From the NCBI GenBank assembly GCA_017962615.1, contig JAGCUZ010000017.1, positions 1 to 39,455 of the forward strand: DNA of 39,455 bases. Direction: 5' to 3'. The position numbers were made by a program, and so were the translations under genes. Origin of the DNA: Bacteroidales bacterium. GTDB taxonomy: Bacteria > Bacteroidota > Bacteroidia > Bacteroidales > P3. Numbering within the stretch: position 1 is the first letter of the stretch; every line of letters starts with the position of its first letter. The notes below the pieces were generated by a model. It saw nothing but the letters and a program-made list of their open reading frames with translations. It did not search any database and had not been told where the DNA came from. Shown here piece by piece: positions 26,309 through 33,217 of this stretch.

Positions 26309-26351
26309 CAGAACGAGCATAACGCTTCGTGATTTCCTTTGAAATCGAGTG

Positions 26352-26359
26352 CAAAATTA
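26352..26359 (-). promoter_or_regulatory. Minus-strand -7 box upstream of leader
   Basis: Reads TAATTTTG on the minus strand; TTTC lies 20 nt further upstream in place of TTTG. Transcripts would start near 26345 and run into the inverted repeat and the gene at 25671-26057. Confidence 0.4.
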
Positions 26360-26508
26360 CACATTATTTTCCACATAGTGAAAACATTTTTTGCCACATG
26401 CTTGCAACCTCGTATCATTAGAACGCCCAAAAATCTCATAATCAACAACAAATAATTATTAACGCAAACAATAAAAATTCCCAAATGATTTCCCCAATGG
26501 CGCAACCA

Positions 26509-26567
26509 CGCCAAAACCGAGCCCAAGAAAGTCTTCTTCCTCGACCAGTACCGGCAATAGTCCCCTA
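26509..26567 (+). pseudogene. Remnant: 3' end of a thioredoxin-fold gene copy
   Basis: About 59 bp almost identical to 25518-25576, the last 17 codons and stop of the thioredoxin-fold gene, with TAG in place of the TAA stop. The DNA upstream does not match the gene. It is the tail of a lost paralogue or the footprint of a recombination. Confidence 0.85.
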
Positions 26568-26691
26568 CTGTCACCCATCCGAAACGCACACGCCCAAAAC
26601 GCGCCATGAAATGGCAACAACTGCCAGTCTGGACTAACAGGTATTGGTCATTGCGGTCGTGTTATAATTGTTTCACGATTGTACGACACAC

Positions 26692-26772
26692 TTTTTAGTC
26701 GGAGTTTTTGTAGCAACATTACACTTTTTAGTCGGAGTTTCTGTGCAAAACAACATTTTTTAGTCGGAGTTT
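26692..26772. repeat. Three direct repeats TTTTTAGTCGGAGTTT
   Basis: Exact 16-bp copies at 26692-26707, 26725-26740 and 26757-26772, spaced by 33 and 32 bp (about three helical turns). The last copy sits at the -33 position of the TATCTTTG box at 26786. They look like operator or activator sites. Confidence 0.85.
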
Positions 26773-26785
26773 CGTGATTATTTTG

Positions 26786-26793
26786 TATCTTTG
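26786..26793 (+). promoter_or_regulatory. Consensus -7 box downstream of operator repeats
   Basis: TATCTTTG is the ideal Bacteroidota box. ATG codons follow at 26798 and 26801, but the frame ends after eight codons at TAG, so the promoter appears to have lost its gene. Confidence 0.65.
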
Positions 26794-26832
26794 CTGCATG
26801 ATGTTCTGGACCGAGAATAGATAGCACACTGA

Positions 26833-26849
26833 ACCAGTACCGGCAATAG
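26833..26849 (+). repeat. Third copy of a thioredoxin-fold gene tail, 17 bp
   Basis: ACCAGTACCGGCAATAG is identical to 26544-26560 and shares the two bases by which that remnant differs from the intact gene. It is another leftover 3' end. Confidence 0.6.
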
Positions 26850-26901
26850 GCATCCTCAATCAGCCAATGGCACAATGCAAAACCATACACACCAACACAT
26901 A

Positions 26902-26938
26902 CGAAAAGCGACGTCACAAAATGTGACGTCGCTTTTCG
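26902..26938. terminator. Sixteen-bp perfect hairpin terminator
   Basis: CGAAAAGCGACGTCAC and its exact complement flank a 5-nt loop (AAAAT). It lies 18 nt after the end of the broken lipoprotein gene on the minus strand. Confidence 0.75.
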
Positions 26939-26955
26939 ATATACCATTTACAGTA

Positions 26956-27639
26956 TTACTGCAAATCTTTGACTAAACGAACAGGGTAATTAAAATCCCT
27001 GTCTCCGAAATAGCTAGTGACCACCTCCTTGTTGCTAAACGACAAGTATACAAGACGGTCTATTTCGTCTTCGATGGTTGACGACCAATAATTGCCACGT
27101 CCTTCTCCCGATACAGGCAGGAATATCGCTCCATTAGACTCCATCTGCTTCCATTGATCCTTAGTGTAGCTGTTGGTCGACCACCCGTTGCCGAACCCTG
27201 CCGTGAACCTGCAACCCGATGGCAACGTCCATTCATCAGGCAAAAGTATCATTCCGTTAATTCCGTTAACGCTCCCAATTGCCATCTTATTGCTTGAGTC
27301 TGTACGATAGCCGAACAAGAAGCGCCACTCGAATATCGAGAGTGTACGCCAGCCACCCGAAAGCTGTTTGCCCCAATCGTCTAAAACCTCATTCCCTTCG
27401 GCGTCGGTGCTGCTAGTTCAACCGAAACGCCCGCCAATGTCGTACTGATTTGTAGTAAACCCCTTGCCGCCCTCGGCCAGATTGCCAGGTGCAAACCGAA
27501 CCTTCTTGTCATACCAGACAGTATAAACGTTTTTAACGTTCTCTACAGGCTCCGACTCTGGTTCCTCAACGGGTTCCTTTTTGCATCCTGTCAAAAGAGG
27601 AAGGATGCAAAGCGCTGTCAACAAAATTTTTGTTCTCAT
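26956..27639 (-). pseudogene. FISUMP/DUF1566-like lipoprotein gene with one in-frame TGA
   Basis: The frame runs 228 codons from ATG 27639 to the stop at 26956, broken only by TGA at 27418-27420 (codon 74). The N-terminus is a lipoprotein signal (lipobox LTGC, Cys19) followed by an acidic spacer. Then come VRFAPGNLAEGGKGF, QYDIGGRFG, the TGA, and WGKQLSGGWRTLSIFEWRFLF, RTDSSNKMAIGSVNGINGMILLPDEW, KQMESNGAIFLPVSGEG, NYWSST and a terminal FNYPVRLV, the pattern of surface-exposed Fibrobacter/Bacteroidales repeat-domain lipoproteins. Relatives usually have Trp after FG, so TGA probably arose from TGG. Both halves remain intact and in frame, so the change is recent, a read error, or read through. 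Confidence 0.8.
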
Positions 27640-27660
27640 AATTTATTGATTTTTATTTTA

Positions 27661-27704
27661 GGGGCTCTTTGATATTTTCTATACTCAGCCTTGCGTAGAG
27701 CCCC
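27661..27704 (-). promoter_or_regulatory. Leader hairpin of the broken lipoprotein gene
   Basis: GGGGCTCT (27661-27668) pairs with AGAGCCCC (27697-27704). It lies in the predicted 5' leader, 22 nt before the start codon, and could influence translation. Confidence 0.55.
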
Positions 27705-27726
27705 GTTTAGACGCATAGAGCACGAG

Positions 27727-27734
27727 CAAAGATA
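27727..27734 (-). promoter_or_regulatory. Promoter -7 box of broken lipoprotein gene
   Basis: Reads TATCTTTG on the minus strand. A TTTG lies 25 nt upstream, slightly too far. Start of transcription would be near 27720. Confidence 0.55.
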
Positions 27735-27934
27735 TATATCTTTTTATTATATATGACGGCAAAATTGCCCATTTTGCCACAACAAAGCTCAAAAAAAGTT
27801 ATTAACAATCACACAATATACAGATTATCAAATAACAACAAAATTTATCATGTTGTATTTAAATCATCCGATAACACAAAGGTTCTACATAACAGTCGGC
27901 ATTCAATGTTTTGCAGACACTCTTAAAAATATCT

Positions 27935-27966
27935 TTTGCCAGTTTCAAAAGAAGTCAGTATTTTTG
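27935..27966 (+). promoter_or_regulatory. Near-perfect promoter for a non-coding transcript
   Basis: TTTG (27935-27938), 20 nt, TATTTTTG (27959-27966): both boxes and the spacing fit the Bacteroidota consensus. No start codon with a sizeable ORF follows. Confidence 0.65.
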
Positions 27967-27972
27967 CAAACT

Positions 27973-28076
27973 GAATCAAGTACCGATACTTGATTAAGCA
28001 TGCGGGGGGTAGACCGTTAACGCGGAGACTCCCGTTCCCTTTTATATAAGGTCCCGCATAGATAATCTGTTCGATA
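27973..28076 (+). ncRNA. Candidate structured small RNA
   Basis: It begins about 7 nt after the promoter above. Hairpin 1: ATCAAGTA/TACTTGAT around CCGA (27975-27994). Hairpin 2: ATGCGGG (28000-28006) pairs with CCCGCAT (28053-28059), enclosing a GGAG/CTCC element. A third weak stem, ATCTGT/ACAGAT, follows at 28064-28087. The 3' end is a guess. No known RNA family is recognised. Confidence 0.4.
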
Positions 28077-28222
28077 TGCACACAGATGATTTATATGCTT
28101 CTTTCGACCCGTTCCCTACCCTTCCACCTATAAATTCATTCCCATTTCAGGCTCCGTTTAGTCCCTTTTCTGTGTCTATTTTGTGTCTATTCAAGGTCTA
28201 TTTACGACCCATTTTGCACCTT

Positions 28223-28334
28223 AATATATAGTACATATAGAGTACATAAAGAGATGGTAAAGAGTTGGTCCCACCAACTCCTTATCAACTATATACTTAC
28301 GATTTATGTTATATATACCAAAATCGGGGTGTTG
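28223..28334. repeat. Dispersed 112-bp hairpin element, copy 2
   Basis: Gap-free match to 71-182, offset 28152. The central palindrome has arms 28246-28269 and 28273-28296 around CCC. The central 70 bp are nearly identical between copies and the flanks diverge sharply after 28334. From 28335 to 28500 I see nothing further. Confidence 0.8.
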
Positions 28335-28505
28335 ACGGATTTTTAAGAAGGTAGAATTTTACCATATTAATATTTGATATTCACATAATTACACACACAA
28401 ACCCATAAATAAAGTGTTTGTGCGGCGTGGGGGCTTTTTGCAGGTGTTTTGACACACTCTTTGGCTCTGAATTTATATGTAACGGGTGAGCGACTTTACA
28501 TAAAC

Positions 28506-28536
28506 ATAAAGCCCGCCGACGAGCGGCGGGCTTTAT
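28506..28536. terminator. Terminator of S9 peptidase gene
   Basis: Thirteen-bp perfect stem ATAAAGCCCGCCG/CGGCGGGCTTTAT with a 5-nt loop (ACGAG), about 70 nt past the peptidase stop on the minus strand. Confidence 0.75.
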
Positions 28537-28604
28537 GCTGTTGACGGGGGCCTGCGGTTAATAAACTACCATAAATAGTTTCCTAAAGACCGTTTAAAGG
28601 TTTC

Positions 28605-30713
28605 TTACTTTTTCAGCCACTGATCGAACCAGTCGATGAAGTTGCGGTGCCAGAGGAGGCTGTTCTGTGGTTTGAGCACCCAGTGGGTCTCGTCGGGGAA
28701 GTAGAGGTAGCGGCTGGGGATGTGGCGCATCTGGGCGGCGTTGTAGGCCGCCATGCCTTCGGAGGCGACGATGCGGAAGTCGAACTCGCTGTGTATCACA
28801 CACAGAGGTGTGTTCCACTTGTCGACGAAGAGGTGCGGCGAGTTGGCATAGCTCTTCTTTATCTGCGGGTTGTTCCAATCCCAGTACGGGCCGCCGAGGT
28901 CCCAGTTGTCAAACCACATCTCCTCGGTCTCGAGGTACTGTTGCTCGAAGTTGAACATGCCGTTGTGTGCCAGGAAGGCCTTGAAGCGACGGCCTTCGTT
29001 GTAGCCTTTCACATCGTGGTTATGTCCGGCGAGCCAGTATATGCTGTAGCCGCCAAATGAGGCGCCGCAGGCGCCGATGCGCTCACGGTCGATCTGCTTG
29101 AAGTTGTCGGCGAAATAGTCGGTGGCGCTCATATAGTCCTGCATGCAGAGTCCGCCGTAGTCGCCGCTGATCTCTTCAAGCCACTCCTTGCCGAAGCCGG
29201 GCACGCCGCGACGGTTGGGGGCGATAACGAAGTAGCCTGCGCCGCTCATCACCTCGAAGTTCCAGCGGGTGCTCCAGAACTGGCTGACGATGTTCTGCGG
29301 GCCGCCCTCGCAGAAGAGCAGAGCGGGATAGACCTTGGTGCTGTCGTAGTCGTAGGGGTAGATGAGCCAGGTGAGCATCTCCTTGCCGTCGACGGTCTTC
29401 ACCCAGTAGGGTTCGACCTTGCCCATGTGCACCTGCGAGAGGAGCTCGTCGTTGAAGGTGCTTACCTTACGGCCTTCGCTCACGCTGTCGCTGAGACTGT
29501 AGGCATAGAGTGTGGCGGGGTACTGGATGGAGACCTGGGTGGCGATGATGTTGTCGCCCGCCATCTGGAAGCCGTTGACGTCGTGCATGCCGTTGCTGAC
29601 CTGGCGCACCGCCTTGTTCTGACGGTTGAAGGCGAATATCTCCAGCGTCCCCTGGTACATCACCACGGCGGCCAGCTCGCTGTCGTCGCTGCTCCAGCTG
29701 ATGCCGCTCACGCCGTAGTCGAAGTTCTCGGTGAGGTCGCTCTTGGCGCCGCTCTCGAGGTCCATCACCATCAGGCGCAGCTTGTCGCTCTCGTAGCCGT
29801 CGCGCTCCATGCTCTCCCAGGCTATCATCTTGCCGTCGTGGCTGAACACGGGGTTCTGGTCGTAGCCCATGATGCCGTCGCTGATGTTGACGGTCTCGCC
29901 GGTCTCGATGTTATAGACGAAGATGTCGCTGTTGGTGGAATGGGCATAGTCGTAGCCGGTCTTCTTGCGGCAGGTGTAGGCAATGCTCTTGCTGTCGGGG
30001 CTGTAGTTGTACTGTTCCGTGCCGCCCCACGGACGCATGGGAGTCTCGTAAGGCTCGCCGCCAAGGATGTCGACCGCCTTGTCCATCAATGCCTTGCCGT
30101 TCTCCAGCGGTACATAGTAGATGTGCGGTATCTCGTCGACCCAGTTGTCCCAATGGCGGTACATAAGGTCTTCGTTGATGCGGCCTGTGGTCTTGTCGAG
30201 GCCTTTGAAGAGTTTGTTGATGTGCTCGGGACGCTCGACGGGGATGGTGCTGATGTAGACCAGCGACTTGCCGTCGGGAGCCACCTTGAAGCCCTCGAAG
30301 CCGCGCTCGCACTCGGCCACCTTGCTCTCGTGCTTGGTGCTGAGGTTCATGGAGATAATCTCCGTCCCACGGCAGAACATGACGATGTTTTCGTCGTACC
30401 ACACGGGGCTGAACTCCGATGCGTTGGTCTTCGTGAGCTGCACGGCGTCGCCGCCAGCGGCGGGCACCAAGTACAGGTCAGCATTATTCTTGTTCTGCTC
30501 CATGTCGGTGTAGCGCAGTGTGTAGAGCACCTGGCTGCCGTCGGGACTGACGGCGTACTCGCTCATCACACCGAGGCTCCACATCACCTCGGGGGTGAAA
30601 CGGCCGTCGACGACCTTCACGTCGGGTTTGCCGATGACGGCTTCTTCTTTGTCGGTTTTGCATCCCACGCAGGCAAGCGTGGCCGCAGCAATAATTAATA
30701 GTGTTTTTCGCAT
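28605..30713 (-). CDS. S9 family (prolyl oligopeptidase-type) peptidase, lipoprotein
   Basis: This is a 702-aa predicted lipoprotein (lipobox CVGC, Cys18). Residues about 40-420 form a WD40-like beta-propeller (repeated YAVSPDGSQVLYTLRY, YSPDSKSIAYTCRK, FSHDGKMIAWES, WSSDDSELAAVVM), and residues about 430-702 the alpha/beta-hydrolase domain. Catalytic triad by motif: Ser552 (GASFGGY), Asp645 (SEFDFRI), His677 (DETHW). Bacteroidota relatives such as DPP5 cut dipeptides from peptides in the periplasm; the exact specificity here is not readable. It is probably monocistronic, with a terminator downstream and repeat arrays upstream. Confidence 0.92.
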   Translation of the reverse strand: MRKTLLIIAAATLACVGCKTDKEEAVIGKPDVKVVDGRFTPEVMWSLGVMSEYAVSPDGSQVLYTLRYTDMEQNKNNADLYLVPAAGGDAVQLTKTNASEFSPVWYDENIVMFCRGTEIISMNLSTKHESKVAECERGFEGFKVAPDGKSLVYISTIPVERPEHINKLFKGLDKTTGRINEDLMYRHWDNWVDEIPHIYYVPLENGKALMDKAVDILGGEPYETPMRPWGGTEQYNYSPDSKSIAYTCRKKTGYDYAHSTNSDIFVYNIETGETVNISDGIMGYDQNPVFSHDGKMIAWESMERDGYESDKLRLMVMDLESGAKSDLTENFDYGVSGISWSSDDSELAAVVMYQGTLEIFAFNRQNKAVRQVSNGMHDVNGFQMAGDNIIATQVSIQYPATLYAYSLSDSVSEGRKVSTFNDELLSQVHMGKVEPYWVKTVDGKEMLTWLIYPYDYDSTKVYPALLFCEGGPQNIVSQFWSTRWNFEVMSGAGYFVIAPNRRGVPGFGKEWLEEISGDYGGLCMQDYMSATDYFADNFKQIDRERIGACGASFGGYSIYWLAGHNHDVKGYNEGRRFKAFLAHNGMFNFEQQYLETEEMWFDNWDLGGPYWDWNNPQIKKSYANSPHLFVDKWNTPLCVIHSEFDFRIVASEGMAAYNAAQMRHIPSRYLYFPDETHWVLKPQNSLLWHRNFIDWFDQWLKK

Positions 30714-30728
30714 GATATTTATTATTTT

Positions 30729-30906
30729 GTTGATATGTTTAATGTTGATACGTTGATATGTTGATATGTTGATACGTTGATATGTTGATATGTTGATACA
30801 TTAATATGTTTATCTGTTATTCGCGTCAGCCAATTTTTAATTTTTAATTATTAATTTTTAATTATTATCGCGTCAGCCACTTAAAACTTAAAACTTAGAA
30901 CTAATA
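30729..30906. repeat. Composite array: octamers, cap, heptamers, cap, heptamers
   Basis: In order: GTTGATAY octamers (30729-30815; seven perfect units at 30744-30799 in a C,T,T,C,T,T,C pattern); cap GCGTCAGCCA (30823-30832); TTWTTAA heptamers (30834-30868); cap GCGTCAGCCA (30870-30879); CTTAAAA heptamers (30880-30906). The last part overlaps the end of the dus gene and encodes its stop. Confidence 0.92.
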
Positions 30907-31832
30907 CCTAGAACCGACTCTGTCATCTCGCCAAGCGTGGGGGTGCGCAGCAGTGCACGCGCCTCGGTCTCCGGCACATGCAGGGCTTTGTACAGCAGGC
31001 ACCAGTATTCTTTTATCTTGCTCAGCTTCACCGCATCGGAGGCCTGCAGCCGCAGTATGTCGCCCACAAGATCCTCCACGAAGCCCGCGCAGAGCCTTAA
31101 GGCCTCCTCGTCCGACTGCGGCGCCGTGCCCTTTATACGCAGCGGCAGCAGCGGGTCGTAGAGCACCCCGCGGCCAATCATTACGTCGGCAATGCCCGTG
31201 AAGCGCTGCACCACGGTGCGGTAATCGGCCAGGGTGAAGATGTCGCCGTTGTATATTACCGGCTTGTCGATGAGCGGCAAGGCCCGAGCGAAGTGTCCGA
31301 GCTGCGGATGGCCCGAATACTGCTGCTTGCCGGTGCGCGGATGCAGGGTGACGCTCGCCAGCGGGTAGTCGTTGAGCACGGGTATGAGGGCGTATATCTC
31401 GTCGGGCGAGCAATGCCCCAGGCGCACCTTTACCGACAGGCGCACCGACAGTCGCGGCACCACGGCGTCGAGGATGCGCCGCACCTCGTCGGGATGAGCC
31501 AGCAGGCCCGAGCCGCGGTGCTTGGCGGCGATGCGGCGCATTGGGCAGCCGAGGTTCCAGTTCACCTCGTCGTAGCCCATCTGCGCCAGGCGTGCGGCCA
31601 TGGCCACAAACTCGTCGGGCTCGTTGCCGAGTATCTGCGGTATTATGGGTATCGACCCTCGGTTGGCGTCGGGGTTGACGTCGGCGAGGGCCTTGTTCTC
31701 GAAGCGCGGCACGTTGCCGTGGGTGAGCGATATGAAAGGAGCCACCGCCACGGCTATGGCTCCGGGGAACCGACGCTCGTAGGCCCGCCGGAAGAGGAGT
31801 TCCGTAAGTCCCTGCATCGGAGCCAGTATCAT
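30888..31832 (-). CDS. tRNA-dihydrouridine synthase
   Basis: This 314-aa flavoenzyme reduces uridine to dihydrouridine in tRNA. It begins MILAPMQGLTELLFRRAYERRF, the usual FMN-site opening; the catalytic Cys is Cys96 in NLGCPMRR; later come SVKVRLG, VTLHPRTGKQQYSGHP and IYNGDIF (FMN phosphate region), then a C-terminal helical domain. I chose ATG 31832, which overlaps the cvpA stop (ATGA) and has AAAGGAGG 7 nt upstream; the open frame continues further up without homology. The last codons (SSKF-stop) are made of a CTTAAAA repeat array. Confidence 0.92.
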   Translation of the reverse strand: MILAPMQGLTELLFRRAYERRFPGAIAVAVAPFISLTHGNVPRFENKALADVNPDANRGSIPIIPQILGNEPDEFVAMAARLAQMGYDEVNWNLGCPMRRIAAKHRGSGLLAHPDEVRRILDAVVPRLSVRLSVKVRLGHCSPDEIYALIPVLNDYPLASVTLHPRTGKQQYSGHPQLGHFARALPLIDKPVIYNGDIFTLADYRTVVQRFTGIADVMIGRGVLYDPLLPLRIKGTAPQSDEEALRLCAGFVEDLVGDILRLQASDAVKLSKIKEYWCLLYKALHVPETEARALLRTPTLGEMTESVLGISSKF

Positions 31833-32326
31833 TTGCACTCCTCCTTTTTCTGCGCCACATAAGCCTTCAGCGTGCCTATGAGCAGGTTGCCCGCCGAGTC
31901 GACGGGTTTGTAGAAGAGCGACGCCTCCTTGACCTGCGGCGGCAACAGCTTCTGCCTGAAGTCGATGACGTTGACGTAATATATAAGCACGCTGAGTATC
32001 ACCGTGCATTTCAGTATACCGAGCAGCGCCCCGGCCAGGTTGTTGAGCAGGCTCATGTGGACGAGCTTCACGGCTTTCTCGCACAGCCGTCCCACCAGCC
32101 GCGACAGCAGCACCACCCCCACGAAGATGAGGAAGAAGGCCGCAAGCACCGCGAAGGGACCGTCGGCGTTGATAAACTGCGAGAGGGTTTTGGAGAGGTG
32201 CACCGCGAGGATGCAGCCTGCCACGAGTCCCGCAAACGAGAAGACCTCGAAGATGAGTCCGCGCTTGAACCCTTTATATGTGAACCATGCAAGCGGTATG
32301 GCTAATATCAGGTCTAAGATATTCAT
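31829..32326 (-). CDS. CvpA family membrane protein
   Basis: This 165-aa protein has four predicted transmembrane helices with the CvpA opening MNILDLILAIPLAWFTYKGFKRGLIFE and the later LVGRLCEKAVKLVHMSLLNNLAGALLGILK block. E. coli CvpA is linked to colicin V production and envelope stress. It overlaps both neighbours by 4 nt, so it is part of a tight minus-strand operon. Its C-terminus (KKEECK) encodes the Shine-Dalgarno of dus. Confidence 0.88.
   Translation of the reverse strand: MNILDLILAIPLAWFTYKGFKRGLIFEVFSFAGLVAGCILAVHLSKTLSQFINADGPFAVLAAFFLIFVGVVLLSRLVGRLCEKAVKLVHMSLLNNLAGALLGILKCTVILSVLIYYVNVIDFRQKLLPPQVKEASLFYKPVDSAGNLLIGTLKAYVAQKKEECK
31840..31847 (-). promoter_or_regulatory. Strong Shine-Dalgarno for dus
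   Basis: Reads AAAGGAGG on the minus strand, 7 nt before ATG 31832, inside cvpA. It decides the dus start. Confidence 0.7.
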
Positions 32327-33201
32327 TGGCTAACGGTTTTAGGTCTAATAAGGTCGAAGGTGTACACTATGAGTCCCGCCCATATAAGCGCGAAGCACAC
32401 GAGGTGAGCCGTGGTGAAGGCCTCGCGGAACAGGAACACGCCTATGAGGAACTGCCCCGTGGGCGATATATATTGCAGGAATCCAAGGGTCGAGAGCGGT
32501 ATGCGCTCGGCGGCTTTGCCGAAGAGCAGCAGCGGCACCGCCGTCACCACGCCCGCGCCGGCAAGCAGCAGCATGGTGGGCACGTGCATGGTGCAGAGCG
32601 CGCTCTGGCCGTGCGAGGCAAGCAGACCTATGTAGATGGCGGCGGCCGGAGCCATCCAGAGCGTCTCGACCGTGAGCGCCGGCGTGGCGTTGAGCTGCAT
32701 CTTCTTCTTGATGAGGCCATAAAGCGCAAAGCTGACGGCAAGCGCCAGCGACACCACGGGCAGCTGTCCGTGACTCACCGTGAACCACGCCACCCCCGCA
32801 AAGGCCAGCACCAAGGCAAGCGTCTGCCTGCCGTTGAGCCGCTCACCGAGAAACAGGCAGCCGAAGAGCACGTTGATAAGCGGATTGATGTAATAGCCCA
32901 AACTGCTCTGCAACAGCATGTCGTGGTTGACAGCCCATATATACAGCCCCCAGTTGAAGGTGTTGAGCATCGCCGCCACAAGCAGCAGCAACCACTGCCC
33001 CAAGCCTTTCACATGGTCGGCAAGGCGTATGCGCCGCCACGAGCAGAAGAGGCACATCACCACCATCGACCAAAACATGCGGTGAGCCAGTATCTCGACC
33101 GAGTCGACGTGGCGCAGCAGCCTCCAGTAGAGCGGAAAAAGCCCCCAGATGCTGTACGACAGCACCCCGTATATCAGACCTTTGCGAAAGCGGGCGTCCA
33201 C
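32323..33201 (-). CDS. RarD-like EamA family transporter
   Basis: This 292-aa protein has ten predicted transmembrane helices in two EamA repeats. It opens KGLIYGVLSYSIWGLFPLYW and contains LGYYINPLINVLFGCLFLGERL and LGFLQYISPTGQFLIGVFLFRE, all typical of RarD. Such proteins move small metabolites across the inner membrane; the substrate is unknown. Start is GTG 33201, 16 nt after the rhomboid stop; the stop overlaps cvpA (ATGA). Confidence 0.9.
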   Translation of the reverse strand: MDARFRKGLIYGVLSYSIWGLFPLYWRLLRHVDSVEILAHRMFWSMVVMCLFCSWRRIRLADHVKGLGQWLLLLVAAMLNTFNWGLYIWAVNHDMLLQSSLGYYINPLINVLFGCLFLGERLNGRQTLALVLAFAGVAWFTVSHGQLPVVSLALAVSFALYGLIKKKMQLNATPALTVETLWMAPAAAIYIGLLASHGQSALCTMHVPTMLLLAGAGVVTAVPLLLFGKAAERIPLSTLGFLQYISPTGQFLIGVFLFREAFTTAHLVCFALIWAGLIVYTFDLIRPKTVSQ

Positions 33202-33217
33202 GTTGCAGATGAGTTTA

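Larger units (their letters stand above)
26058..26955. other. AT-rich gene-poor block
   Basis: About 900 bp without an intact gene. It contains a nested inverted repeat, two remnants of a thioredoxin-fold gene tail, three operator-like repeats with a consensus -7 box, and a long terminator hairpin, each listed separately. Open frames here show no family signature. Confidence 0.75.
27740..28222. other. Gene-free stretch with candidate small RNA
   Basis: No convincing ORF on either strand. It contains the promoter and candidate small RNA listed next. Further right, near 28170-28202, are direct repeats of a TGTCTATT unit before the hairpin element. Confidence 0.6.

Noticed and set aside
26692-26772. 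Possible CRISPR array
   Set aside because: Only three 16-bp repeats with 16-17-bp gaps, two of which resemble each other; no cas genes. Operator sites fit better.
27973-28060. tRNA or tmRNA gene
   Set aside because: The terminal stem ATGCGGG/CCCGCAT suggested it, but there is no T-loop sequence and no cloverleaf can be drawn.
29427-30698. 423-codon plus-strand ORF opposite the S9 peptidase
   Set aside because: The translation is a shadow rich in Val, His and Ala; the opposite strand encodes a complete peptidase with its catalytic triad.
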